DNA of 64,000 nt from assembly GCF_021044685.1 (NCBI RefSeq), contig NZ_CP088014.1, positions 6,930,001 to 6,994,000 on the forward strand, written 5' to 3'. Source of the stretch: Bradyrhizobium daqingense. Lineage in GTDB: Bacteria; Pseudomonadota; Alphaproteobacteria; Rhizobiales; Xanthobacteraceae. Of this stretch, positions 41,591-49,257 are shown one piece after another (position 1 is the stretch's first letter; the number at the start of each line of letters is the position of its first letter). The notes beneath the pieces are model-generated. The model was not told the DNA's origin. It saw nothing but the letters and a program-made list of their open reading frames with translations, and made no database searches. The translations under genes and the position numbers were made by a program.

Positions 41591-44109
41591 GGCGCGGTAA
41601 CAGTCACCGTGCGACCTGCCGAAGGCGTTTCCAGATTGATGCTGTCGTCCACCGCGCGCGACTTGATGGTGTAGGTCCCGGCAACCTGCGGCGACCAGGT
41701 ATAAGTCCAGGTCTCGTCACCGATCGCGTTTTGCCAACTCAGTCCGCCATCGGTCGAAACTTCCACGCCGGCGATCACGCCGCCGCCGACATCCGCTGCC
41801 GTGCCGGAAATCGTGACCGAAGTCCCGACACTGAAACTTGCCAATGCGTTGATGGCGGACGTTGGAGCCGTCGAGTCCGTCGAGGCGGTACCCGCAATCA
41901 TCCCCGGCTGTAGCGTTCCGGGTTGAATCCCCATCTCGGCGAGCAGGTTGATCATCGCCTGTTGCACGCGCGGATCGGTTGGCGTCGGCGCCAGATCGTG
42001 ATTGTCGCTGAGGCCCCACGACCAATAGACCGTTCCGGCGCCGAAGACCAATGCGCCGCTCGGAGCGCGGTAGAGCGTCAGATTATGGGTCGAGACGCCA
42101 GGTCCGGTCGTGTTGCCGTAGTCAAGCAGGTAGGTATTGACCGGAACGGTTGTCGAGGACAGCCGGACCAGGCCGGCTGGATCGAATCCGTTGTCGGGTG
42201 CCTCGTCCCACTCATAGCCGAGATAATTCTTGGTCAGCGTGGCTGTTTGACCGGGCTGAAGATTGGCGACGCTGGTGTTGCGCCAGAATCGCAGGTTGGC
42301 GTCATCATAGGGAATTGTGATCGACTGGAGACCGCTGCCTTGGCCAACATCATCGACCTGGAACATCTGCCCGATCAGGGCATTTTCCGGGATTCCACCG
42401 CCGACCGCCGGCGGGCTGAGGCGTGGATCACGGAACGTCCCGGTCCATTGATCGCTCGGATCGATCGAGGCTCCTGGCGACCAGGTCTCCTTGTAGGAGA
42501 TCAAGGTGCGGTAGGCCGCGGCGTCGCTGCTTATGCTGTTGCCCCAGCGCGTACGCCAATACATCTCGTTGCCGCTCCAGAACGCGAGATTGACGCCGGC
42601 ATCGCGGGCCGCCTGGACGTTGGCGCGTTGCTGTCCTGACCAATATTCGTCGTGACCAACGTCGAGGTAGAGCTGGTGGTTGAGGAGGAGACTGCCGTAA
42701 CGGTCTGCATCGACTCCCGACATGTAGGAGACGTCGTAACCATTCTGCTCCAGCCAATAGATCGCTGAATATTCGGCGCCGAACAAATAGTCCTGCGGAC
42801 CGGCGAAGGTACCGACGTTGCCGCGGGTCGCGATCGGCCGGTTGTAACTCACCGCATAGGCGCGTCCCGCGCCTTGACTGGTCGCGGGACCGTTGCCGCC
42901 ATAGAAATTGGCGCCGCCCCAGCCGTTATAGGCCTGCCAGGTCGTGTCCGAGGTCTGGAAGACCACATCGCTGGTGCTGCTGTCGTCTCGAACGATGAAG
43001 GGGATGTGATTGGCGCCGGCAGTTCCATCCTGGCGCACAAGCTTTGCGATATAAACGCCGGACACGGCATCGGCCGGAATATCCCAGGAGGCTGAGACCG
43101 ACCAATTGCCCGCATCGACCAGGCCGGTCGCCGCGTCGCGCAGCGGTGTGGGCTGATTTTGCACGCCCGTGTGCTGGATGGTGTGGACCTTTCGCGCGCC
43201 CATTCCGCCGTAGTAGCCGAGGCGGTAGATATCGATCCGGTAGTCTGACGAATTCGTATTGATCTTGAAGTCGACCCGGTTGCCCCGATTGACGCTGATG
43301 TCGGTGGCGAAACCCTCGATGTTCGAACTGCCCGCGCCAACGATATCCCATTCGCTTTGCGGGTTTCCCGGCTTCTGGTTCTCGAGAACGATTGGATTTG
43401 TAGAAGTCGCTGCAGCGGCAAGGCTGGTCGATTCCGTCGTGGCGGCCTGCCGGCCGGCCGGGGGCGCAATTGCGGTCGTCACCGAGCCGGACAGAATTCC
43501 GATTTGACCCGGCGGTGTCGCGTTTCCGATCTCTCCTCCGCCTGGCAGGACGTTCCAGTTGGCAAGCGGCGCAACGTGCTGCAATGACATGGCGGCACTG
43601 GTGGAAGCTCCCATGATTCCAGCCTGGCCGGACAGCACGAAATCCGCTCCGCCAGACACTCGAGTACCCTGCAACTGCCCGCTGTGGGCTGCACTTTGAT
43701 CGAGCAATCGTGTGGGGGCAATGAAGTAGCCGCAACCACAAACCTGCGCGGCCGCTGGAATTGTCGACGATCCGACGATACTCGGGGCCAAGGTTGCCGA
43801 GGGGATCCGGCCCAGGATGACGACGGGGTTTGAGGTCGTTTGGTCGGATGCCGCAGAGGTTGGCGTTCGCAATCCTGCGGTCGCGCCTGCGAATTCGGCA
43901 TTCGAAGCCATGCTGGATGAAGATAGCGCAGCGGTATCTGAGGCGCGCAGGCCCGTTTCCAGCGGATTTCGCGCGGGGTGCGGTGACAGCCTCTCGTCCT
44001 CGGCCTCTGGATCAGACGCCCAGATAGTTCTCCGGTGCGGAGTCCGTGGCCAAGTCCGCAATCCGAGAGCTAACTGGCTCAAGCCAGGCTTTTCGTACAA
44101 GGACCTCAT
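38440..44109 (-). CDS. 1889-aa multidomain protein: DMFase-beta-like domain plus DUF4082 and cadherin-like repeats
   Basis: An N-terminal low-complexity region (1-240) is followed by an N,N-dimethylformamidase large-subunit-like region (about 242-735; EGFATDISVNRGNRVDFK, VFQTSDTTWQAYNGWGG, LDVGHDEYWSGQQR). An Ig-like domain spans about 745-840. Then come four DUF4082 modules (about 843-998, 1103-1266, 1468-1624, 1729-1888) and four cadherin/Ig-like modules (about 1000-1100, 1268-1365, 1366-1464, 1630-1724), the latter with NDTDPNGD-type Asp-rich calcium motifs. There is no signal peptide, and GAGGATGTC precedes the ATG. A large calcium-binding, repeat-rich, signal-less protein is a typical type I secretion substrate, so export by the transporter at 18436-22070 is plausible. 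It is not a proven amidase. Confidence 0.88.
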   Translation of the reverse strand: MRSLYEKPGLSQLALGLRTWPRTPHRRTIWASDPEAEDERLSPHPARNPLETGLRASDTAALSSSSMASNAEFAGATAGLRTPTSAASDQTTSNPVVILGRIPSATLAPSIVGSSTIPAAAQVCGCGYFIAPTRLLDQSAAHSGQLQGTRVSGGADFVLSGQAGIMGASTSAAMSLQHVAPLANWNVLPGGGEIGNATPPGQIGILSGSVTTAIAPPAGRQAATTESTSLAAAATSTNPIVLENQKPGNPQSEWDIVGAGSSNIEGFATDISVNRGNRVDFKINTNSSDYRIDIYRLGYYGGMGARKVHTIQHTGVQNQPTPLRDAATGLVDAGNWSVSASWDIPADAVSGVYIAKLVRQDGTAGANHIPFIVRDDSSTSDVVFQTSDTTWQAYNGWGGANFYGGNGPATSQGAGRAYAVSYNRPIATRGNVGTFAGPQDYLFGAEYSAIYWLEQNGYDVSYMSGVDADRYGSLLLNHQLYLDVGHDEYWSGQQRANVQAARDAGVNLAFWSGNEMYWRTRWGNSISSDAAAYRTLISYKETWSPGASIDPSDQWTGTFRDPRLSPPAVGGGIPENALIGQMFQVDDVGQGSGLQSITIPYDDANLRFWRNTSVANLQPGQTATLTKNYLGYEWDEAPDNGFDPAGLVRLSSTTVPVNTYLLDYGNTTGPGVSTHNLTLYRAPSGALVFGAGTVYWSWGLSDNHDLAPTPTDPRVQQAMINLLAEMGIQPGTLQPGMIAGTASTDSTAPTSAINALASFSVGTSVTISGTAADVGGGVIAGVEVSTDGGLSWQNAIGDETWTYTWSPQVAGTYTIKSRAVDDSINLETPSAGRTVTVTAPSYVSLFPGSATPATVNTTDASAVELGVRFQTSTAGTVSGIRFYKSSQDTGIHTGELWTSTGTLLATATFTNETVGGWQSVTFSNPVPLTVGATYVASYHTNVGHYSSSVNYFTSNVTSGPLTALANGNGVYTYSNNTAFPTSTFQSTNFWVDVMFNPSTTNTGPVAANDTANVTQNTPTTITAASLIANDSDPDGDLLTVTGVSAATNGTVALNAQPNPQNNTITFTPNAGYSGPASFSYTISDGRGGTATANVSLTVAPLGSGPFSLFNASNTPAQTNLNDGSQLEVGMKFTSSVAGQITALKFYRSASDTGADVLDLWTSTGTRLATATFTNTSASGWQTVTLPSPVSIAANTTYVASYHTTGAYVVTGNYFTTAVTNGPLTAHSTTTAGGNGVYSYGGTSTSGIFPTNTYNASNYWVDVVFTPSSGSNQPPVANNDSGYTTTQNTALAIAGAALLANDTDPNGGTLTITGVSGAVNGSASFNSQTNTVTFTPSSGYTGAASFSYAIADGQGGTATATVSLTVNTATNQPPVANNDSGYSTTRDTALTIAASALLANDTDPNGDPLTITGVSAGVNGTVSFNAQTNRVTFTPTTGYTGAASFSYAISDGRGGTSTATASLTVTTPTVSLFSSSDTPAILSDPDAAQVNLGVRFTSSAAGTINGIKYYKGTGDTGTHTGSLWSSTGTLLATATFTNETSSGWQTVLFNNPVSIAAGTTYVASYHSNGHYTSTPNYFTTSHVNGQLTAPAGNNGIYTYGTGNLFPTSTFGATNYWVDVVYSPTSGGANRTPVATNDSGFSATQNTAISIPASALLANDTDPDGDPLTITGVSNGAGGTASYNAQTSSVTFTPNSGYTGPASFTYAISDGRGGTASASASLTVNAASASIVSLFSNPPSVVSVNDPNSVELGFKFRASSAGDVTGLRFYKGPSNTGTHTANLWSSTGTLLATTTFTNETASGWQQVNFPTAVTLTPGTTYVASYHTSGNYAVDPNLFSSEITNGPLTAPSSASSGGNGVYAYGSNSLFPTNTYNSSSYGVDVLFRPQLSA

Positions 44110-44470
44110 GACATCCTCGCGAGAGATTGGGGAAATATGAACGACGGATTCTGACGCCGGTCACCCAGCCGACTGCGTGGATGTCGAAGCGACATCTCCA
44201 ATGTTCGCGAACGAGCCAATTTTAAACTGACAGGCGGGGCTCTGAAGCCGGAAGCGAGCGCGAAGCCGCACTGCTCGATCTGCCTTTCGGCTGCGGTTGC
44301 ACCGTTGCTCGTAGTGGCTGCTATGACCATGGTTGCCAAACAATTCAATCGGGCCGCATTAAAGCGGATATATTAACTTATTAAATATTTAATATCAAGA
44401 TTTCTTCGTATCACATGATCGCCATCCGGGAGCATTGATGTAGTTGGAATGCAAAGCGCCTGCGCGCCAC
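44110..44470. other. Spacer between the CobW-type gene and the large repeat-protein gene
   Basis: No gene is supported in this 361-nt stretch. The part at 44355-44405 is very AT-rich and holds a 16-bp perfect palindrome at 44379-44394. It probably contains the promoter of the 1889-aa protein gene, whose start is at 44109. Confidence 0.4.
44379..44394. promoter_or_regulatory. 16-bp perfect AT-only palindrome upstream of the large repeat-protein gene
   Basis: TATTAAATATTTAATA is self-complementary and lies 270 bp upstream of the start at 44109. It resembles the AT-rich islands in front of other genes of this region and may be a nucleoid-protein site or operator. Confidence 0.4.
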
Positions 44471-45700
44471 TTAGCTTGCGTGATCAGGATACTGCCAAGG
44501 CGGAAAGGGATCGCTGAGATTGTGCCAGCTCCGGGGATCGAACCCATTCTCGGAATCGGCAAGGCAGGCATCCAGCGAGGCTCGAATGGACGCTTCGTCC
44601 ATGCCTGAACCGATGAATACAAGCTCCTGGCGGCGATCGCCCCAGGAGTTGTCCCATTGGTGATTGAGATGTTGTTGAACCTCGGGATGGCTCGGCCACG
44701 ACGACTTCGGGACCGTCGCCCACCAATGTCCCATGGGCTCGCATCGACGCTGCATCCCTGCGACGGAGAGAACACCCACCCAATCCGGACGGGTCGCAAG
44801 CCAGAAATGTCCTTTGGCGCGTATCACGCCTGGCCAGGGTTTATTGAGAAAGGACAACAGGCTGAGAGGATCGAACGGGCGTCTTTCCAAGTAGACGAAA
44901 CTCGATATGCCGTACTCCTCGGTTTCCGGAACATGGGAAGCGGGATTGTATAGCTCCTTGTTCCAGAGAGGATGAGCCGCAGCCTTCGCTTCATCGAAGA
45001 GGCCGGTGTTCAGAATTGTGCAGAGGGGAACGTCGCCGAAGTCGGTCTCGATTTGGCGCGCCCGTGGATTGAGCGCGGCAACGACCTTGCGAATCTCCGC
45101 ACGCGTCGCCTCCGTGACTTCTGACACCTTGTTGATCACAACCACGTCAGCAAATTCGATCTGTTCAACAAGGAGATCAACGAGCGTACGTCCATCGGAG
45201 GGATCGCGTAACTCGCCGTGGTCGCGCAGCAGATCGCGGCTGTTAAACATGGCGAGCAGGTTCAAGGCGTCCACGACGGTAACCATTGTGTCAAGGTTCG
45301 CCAGATCAGAGAGCGAGGCACCGGCTTCGTCGCGAAAGGAGAACGTTGCGGCAACAGGAAGGGGTTCAGAAATCCCGGTACCTTCGATCAGAAGGTAGTC
45401 AAAGCGCCGCTCTTCGGCCAATCGCTTGACTTCCAGCAGGAGATCGCCGCGCAGCGTGCAGCATATGCAACCATTACTAAGTTGCACGAGGGCTTCGGTT
45501 GTATGCGACAGATTCGCGCCACCGTTACGAACCAGATTTGCGTCTATGTTCAACTGACTCATGTCGTTGACGATGACCGCAACTCGGAGGCCCTCGCGAT
45601 TCCTCAGCACATGGTTGAGCAATGTCGTCTTCCCCGACCCCAGAAATCCACTGAGCACGGTGACTGGTAGCCGATTGGCGGCGCGTACTGCCTCTTTCAT
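44471..45700 (-). CDS. CobW/COG0523-family GTP-binding metallochaperone
   Basis: I start at the ATG at 45698-45700, with a GGGAGG Shine-Dalgarno; 409 residues. The G-domain has Walker A GFLGSGKTT at 18-26, the metal-binding CxCC motif in GCICC at 77-81, IEGTGISEP, and NKVSEV for guanine recognition. The C-terminal CobW domain follows (SFVYLERRPFDPLSLLSFLNKPWPGVIRAKGHFWLATRPDWV). COG0523 proteins use GTP to deliver metals, often zinc under zinc limitation. The ending with WGDRRQELVFIGSGMDEASIRASLDACL fits the larger zinc-type members. I see no clear Zur box in the 230 nt upstream. The gene is transcribed away from the small membrane protein gene on the same strand. Confidence 0.88.
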   Translation of the reverse strand: MKEAVRAANRLPVTVLSGFLGSGKTTLLNHVLRNREGLRVAVIVNDMSQLNIDANLVRNGGANLSHTTEALVQLSNGCICCTLRGDLLLEVKRLAEERRFDYLLIEGTGISEPLPVAATFSFRDEAGASLSDLANLDTMVTVVDALNLLAMFNSRDLLRDHGELRDPSDGRTLVDLLVEQIEFADVVVINKVSEVTEATRAEIRKVVAALNPRARQIETDFGDVPLCTILNTGLFDEAKAAAHPLWNKELYNPASHVPETEEYGISSFVYLERRPFDPLSLLSFLNKPWPGVIRAKGHFWLATRPDWVGVLSVAGMQRRCEPMGHWWATVPKSSWPSHPEVQQHLNHQWDNSWGDRRQELVFIGSGMDEASIRASLDACLADSENGFDPRSWHNLSDPFPPWQYPDHAS

Positions 45701-45931
45701 AAGCCTCCCGGCTGGCTGATAACTTGCGGACCGAACGACGTTGATGAAGGCAGGCACTGGTGCAGAGGCTCACATCGCAACCATTTAGACGTCCCGTACG
45801 CCCGCCCCTGCCTGCCCCTCTCTCATGAATGTGCAGCTGCATTGCGCCTCATGTGCATGCGACGACACCCCACTCAAGAGGGCGTGATCCAGCCGCACGG
45901 GACGAAAACACACCGCGTCAACTATCGTCAC

Positions 45932-46057
45932 TCACGGTCCTCTGCCCCACATCAGCGAGGCGTAGAGGTGAACCGCGAACAAAAAAATAGCCGCGTACCC
46001 CACAAAGAACAGCATTTGAGGCATCGCGCGGAGAATAGCTTCTTTGATATTGCCCAT
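45932..46057 (-). CDS. 41-residue single-span membrane protein
   Basis: The ATG at 46055-46057 is preceded by a GGAGG Shine-Dalgarno (from TGGAGGCTCTT). The 41-residue product has a charged start (MGNIKEAILRAMPQ) and one membrane helix (MLFFVGYAAIFLFAVHLYASLMW), ending in GRGP. Such tiny proteins often associate with transporters or membrane stress systems. A degenerate second copy at 38131-38223 keeps the first 15 codons, which supports this frame as once functional. It ends 231 nt upstream of the CobW-type gene start on the same strand. Function unknown. Confidence 0.7.
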   Translation of the reverse strand: MGNIKEAILRAMPQMLFFVGYAAIFLFAVHLYASLMWGRGP

Positions 46058-46101
46058 AAGAGCCTCCAGGGACTACCCGTTCCCTGCGATGAGCTTGGAG
46101 T

Positions 46102-46500
46102 TCATGCACTCTTGCCTTCGAAACCGCTTTGCAGATCGCTATGCTCCTTCAGGAGTTCGCGAAGACGTTCTGCATTGCCAAGTTGTGTTTCCTGCCACTC
46201 AATTCGATCCTCCGCAGTCCACAAATAGGACTCGCGATCGAACCGAGCCTTCTCCTCTCTCTCGATTTTTACGTATGCTTCGATTTCACGCTCAACGCTG
46301 TTCAATCGCTCTTGTAGATCACCTCGTCGGCTCAGCGAGCACGACTCGTTATTATCGGACGTCCGTTTAAATCTGATCGCCGAATGAAGAGTTTGGGTGC
46401 ATTCACTCTCGCGCCTTGTGAATGGTAAGGTGGGGGCCTGTTCGAAATACAGCCTGTTGCGTGTGGCAACGTATTTGCCCCTCAATGAGTGCACCGTCAT
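46102..46500 (-). CDS. Small coiled-coil protein of unknown function
   Basis: I start at the ATG at 46498-46500, which has AGAAGG 8 nt upstream; 132 residues result. The C-terminal half is strongly charged and helical (LQERLNSVEREIEAYVKIER, then LRELLKEHSDLQSG), with WTAEDRIEWQETQ between, so a coiled coil is likely. The N-terminal 50 residues are less regular. It is 44 nt upstream of the 41-aa membrane protein gene on the same strand, so the two may be cotranscribed. I do not recognise a family. Confidence 0.5.
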   Translation of the reverse strand: MTVHSLRGKYVATRNRLYFEQAPTLPFTRRESECTQTLHSAIRFKRTSDNNESCSLSRRGDLQERLNSVEREIEAYVKIEREEKARFDRESYLWTAEDRIEWQETQLGNAERLRELLKEHSDLQSGFEGKSA

Positions 46501-46939
46501 GAAACGCACCTTCTCAACGAAGCGAAATAATCCAAAGTTTAGGCCATTCGAAAATATGGAATATATATCTTAAGCTATAGCCGCCGCTCGTTGCCGGCGC
46601 CTCGGGCGCAGCACCGCAGCACGCTGGTGACCGGCTTATGCGCTGCCTCACCTCGAATAGGCAGGCGCCTCCGAGGTGGATTCGCCTGGACCCAGATTGC
46701 CAGCCTGTCAGCCAACCACTGTTCACGGCGAAGCCCACCAGCCCTCCGGAAAGGTCTCTAGCGGCTCCTGAGTTGCATTCTCCCCCGCCGGCGCATCAAG
46801 GGGCGGTTCAGATCGTAGGTCGAAACCTTGGCATTTGCGGAAGACAAGCCCAGCTGATGGCCGCCAGGTGACTGCTCTCGCTTGCAGAACGTGCACAGCA
46901 TGAAGTCGGTCTTTGCTCATGTTGCCCTATGGGTGATCG
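46501..46939. other. Spacer with a possible broken small gene
   Basis: No gene is firmly supported. On the minus strand a frame at 46758-46901 encodes 47 residues starting MLCTFCKREQ, a CxxC pattern. A second frame begins at 46920 (MSKDR) with a GGGCAAC-like Shine-Dalgarno, 19 nt after the gene at 46940. Removing one A from the AAAG after that ATG would join the two into MSKTDFMLCTFCKREQ. This may be a frameshifted small zinc-finger gene. Confidence 0.35.
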
Positions 46940-47164
46940 TTACTCTGTTGAGCAAAACATGGTCTTTCCTGGCACGCGACGGGGTATGCCACCAGTTGCC
47001 TTGAACCACTTCAACGGCAACCCGAGGAGATAGCCTCGCCTCTTCAACTCATCTTCGGTTCTATTCAAAGCCTGGGCGATAGAGCTCGACGATGCTCGGG
47101 AATTCACCAGTTTTCGAAAAAGCTCATCTTCCCGGCTCGTCCAGCGATTAGCGGTCGTATTCAT
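46940..47164 (-). CDS. Small SANT/Myb-like putative DNA-binding protein
   Basis: The 74-residue protein has the tri-helical pattern WTSREDELFRKLVNSRASSSSIAQALNRTEDELKRRGYLLG. The order 'W-x-x-x-E-D-x-x-L', then 'I-A-x-x-L-x-R', then 'V/L-x-x-R' resembles SANT/Myb-like or GcrA-type helix-turn-helix domains. Similar short proteins occur widely in Bradyrhizobium, as I recall. The ATG at 47162-47164 has GAGG 7 nt upstream. The upstream spacer (47220-47290) is AT-rich and includes AATTAATTAATT at 47265-47276. Target and role are unknown. Confidence 0.6.
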   Translation of the reverse strand: MNTTANRWTSREDELFRKLVNSRASSSSIAQALNRTEDELKRRGYLLGLPLKWFKATGGIPRRVPGKTMFCSTE

Positions 47165-47997
47165 CTCGGGTCCTCATCACCTCCCCCATTCGGGATGGCG
47201 CTCCCCGGCACCGACGCGATTATAATCGCACTTCAGGCGATTTAAAATATTTAATTTTAGATATAATTAATTAATTGGAGACAAACACCGCCCGGCTGTT
47301 CGCCCCTTTTCCGATTTGCTCGCCCGAATATCCTGTCCTACGACGAGCCTGTAATCGGGCTCCCCCATTGGAACCTACGCGCTCGATGCATGAAGGACAG
47401 AAACAGGGAGAGTAGCACGCGCGCGACAGACTTTAGGACCGCCAGCCGCAGACTGGTCTGGCACCACGCTCAAAAGAACGAGGGTGCGCCGTCTAAACTC
47501 TGATATGCCAGAGTATTTTATGGTGGGCGCACCAGGGCTCGAACCTGGGACCCGCTGATTAAGAGATAGCTCCGGGTTATAAAAAACCAATGACTTACCC
47601 GTCGCACCGCTGGACCACTCCGGCCGTGAATGGGCATTCGTTGTACAATCATCGTACTTCGCGCTGCTATCGTCCGAGCGCGGAATTTAACCCAGAGTCG
47701 AACTTTTGCATCCAAGTTCGTGACGCGAATTGCTCTTGCTGCCCGAATAGGGGGCAACAGCCCCTTGGCCGGACTTGCCCAAAGCTTTCAGGATGATCGC
47801 GTCAGCTCTTCCCCCCGCTATCTATCCCGTGACCGCTCTAATGTACATGGGGGCGCTTCAGACGACACTGACGAGTGGCAAAGGAACGACTTTCGCTTCG
47901 CGCATTGTCCTCGCGGTCAACGAACGGTGGTTTCCCAGAACAGCGCTGGCGAAAATCGATAATCGCTTCCTTAAATCTGACTTTGCGTGACGGCGCC
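47165..47997. other. Gene-free boundary region around the tRNA-Lys fragment
   Basis: This 833-nt stretch separates the AT-island-rich accessory part from the dense catabolic region. It holds an AT-rich promoter-like part (47220-47290), a GC-rich part without supported frames, the tRNA-Lys fragment (47521-47565), and next to it a GGTT-TTTTAT-AACC hairpin (47573-47586). A plus-strand frame at 47775-47990 has no good Shine-Dalgarno and is not called. No integrase or transposase gene is visible here. Confidence 0.45.
47521..47565 (-). other. tRNA-Lys(CUU) 3' fragment, probable attachment-site scar
   Basis: On the minus strand the 45 nt run from the anticodon loop (CTCTTAA with anticodon CUU) through a perfect T-arm (CCAGG-TTCGAGC-CCTGG) to TGCGCCCACCA. 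The 5' half of the tRNA (acceptor strand GGGCGCA, D-arm, 5' anticodon stem) is absent. A break at the anticodon loop is the usual crossover place for tyrosine integrases that use tRNA 3' ends. By orientation the element would lie at higher coordinates, ending at an intact tRNA-Lys outside the window. Confidence 0.75.
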
Positions 47998-48807
47998 CTA
48001 CGTAGGAGCAGCACCAGACGGTGCGACATCGAGGCGAACAGCGACGCCCTTCAGCTCCGGTCCCGCGGCAGGATAAAGCTTCATGACTAGTGGATCATGA
48101 CCTGGGACAATGTGGTCCGCATCCGGAGCCGCAGCGCGCAGCTTGTCAAACCCCACCAGCATGTCGCCGACGTGAAACGCCGTCGTAAAGGGACGCTCGC
48201 TGATCATGTTCTCGTAGAAATGACTGACGTCGGAAGCGAGCACAACCGGACCGCGGCGCGTGTTGACCCGGACGAATTGAAGCCCGGCGGAATGTCCGCC
48301 TGCCGCATGGACCGTCAGCCCGGGAGCGATCTCGGCATCGCCATCGTAGAACAGCACCCGGCGCGCATAGTTCAGCCGCACGATGCCGCAGACGTCCTCC
48401 ACCTCGAAGGAATGCGACAGACGCGGATATTGCATGTAGGGCCCGGTGGCATAGGCAAGCTCGCGCTCCTGGAGATGAAACCGCGCGTTCGGAAATCGGT
48501 CGAAATTGCCGGCATGGTCGTAGTGCAGATGCGTGAGTATCACATCCCCGACGTCGGCAGGGTCGATGTCGAACGCGGCCAGCGTCTCCACCGGGCAGCG
48601 CAGGAATGTCCGCCTGCGCTGCTCCGCAATTTCGGCGTTGAAGCCGGTATCGATGACGAAGGCGCGCCCACCTCCCCGCGCCAGCCACATGAAATAGTCC
48701 ATCGGCATCGGCCCGTCATGCGGATCGCCGCCGATGAAGTGCTCGCTCCGCTGCGCGTCCCGCGTTGCGTAGCGGATGGCGAAGAGTTCGTATTCCGGGT
48801 CAGCCAT
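47998..48807 (-). CDS. MBL-fold metallo-hydrolase, N-acyl-homoserine-lactonase-like
   Basis: The 269-residue protein has the metallo-beta-lactamase metal motif HLHYDH with His93, His95, Asp97 and His98, followed by AGGHSAGLQFV, LASDVSHFYEN and IVPGHDPLVM, which supply the remaining ligands. The N-terminal FMWLARGGGRAFVIDTGF and the lack of extra domains match the lactonase branch (AttM/AiiB-like). It may open a lactone ring. It is encoded 11 nt after the carboxymuconolactone-decarboxylase-family gene and ends a three-gene minus-strand operon. A catabolic lactone substrate is as likely as a quorum signal. Confidence 0.85.
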   Translation of the reverse strand: MADPEYELFAIRYATRDAQRSEHFIGGDPHDGPMPMDYFMWLARGGGRAFVIDTGFNAEIAEQRRRTFLRCPVETLAAFDIDPADVGDVILTHLHYDHAGNFDRFPNARFHLQERELAYATGPYMQYPRLSHSFEVEDVCGIVRLNYARRVLFYDGDAEIAPGLTVHAAGGHSAGLQFVRVNTRRGPVVLASDVSHFYENMISERPFTTAFHVGDMLVGFDKLRAAAPDADHIVPGHDPLVMKLYPAAGPELKGVAVRLDVAPSGAAPT

Positions 48808-48818
48808 GGCACCCTCGT

Positions 48819-49208
48819 TCAGGAGCCGGCAGCGTCGACCTCGTTAAAGGCCTCACGCGCATTGCGGAAGGCATCGATGCCGGCGGGCACGCCGCAATAG
48901 ACGGCGACCTGGAGCAGGATCTCCTTGATTTCCTCCTTGGTCAGGCCATTTTTCAGCGCGCCCTTGACGTGAAGCTTCAGCTCGTGCGGCCGGTTCAGCG
49001 CGCCGAGCATCGCCAGATTGACGATCGAGCGCGTGCGCCGGTCGACGCCGGGCCGGGTCCACAGCGCGCCCCAGCAGAACTCCGTGGACCACTCCGCCAT
49101 CGTGCGCGTGAACTCGTCCGCACCGGCGATCGACTTGTTGACGTAGTCCTCACCGAGGACCTCTTTGCGCACCTTGAGGCCTTTTTCGAACAGTTCGGTC
49201 TTGCTCAT
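48819..49208 (-). CDS. Carboxymuconolactone decarboxylase family protein, copy 1
   Basis: I start at the ATG at 49206-49208, with an AAGGGA Shine-Dalgarno; 129 residues. The all-helical CMD fold is evident: STEFCWGALWTRPGVDRRTRSIVNLAMLGALNRPHELKLH, then GLTKEEIKEILLQVAVYCGVPAGIDAFRNA. PcaC-type members decarboxylate gamma-carboxymuconolactone; other members are AhpD-like. The CxxC of AhpD is absent, which favours the PcaC-like group. A close paralog is encoded at 59207-59587. It lies between the MmgE/PrpD gene (49 nt upstream) and the lactonase-like gene. Confidence 0.9.
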   Translation of the reverse strand: MSKTELFEKGLKVRKEVLGEDYVNKSIAGADEFTRTMAEWSTEFCWGALWTRPGVDRRTRSIVNLAMLGALNRPHELKLHVKGALKNGLTKEEIKEILLQVAVYCGVPAGIDAFRNAREAFNEVDAAGS

Positions 49209-49257
49209 GATCGTCCCTTTCAGGTCTTGAGAGATTCGAGTTGGGGATTGTCCAGCG

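Noticed and set aside
47573..47627. Possible 5' part of a second tRNA next to the fragment
   Set aside because: The stretch has a GGTT/AACC hairpin and tRNA-like bases, but no acceptor stem pairing and no 7-nt anticodon loop can be formed.
47630..47990. Plus-strand frames next to the tRNA fragment
   Set aside because: No Shine-Dalgarno, no recognisable domain and unnatural composition.
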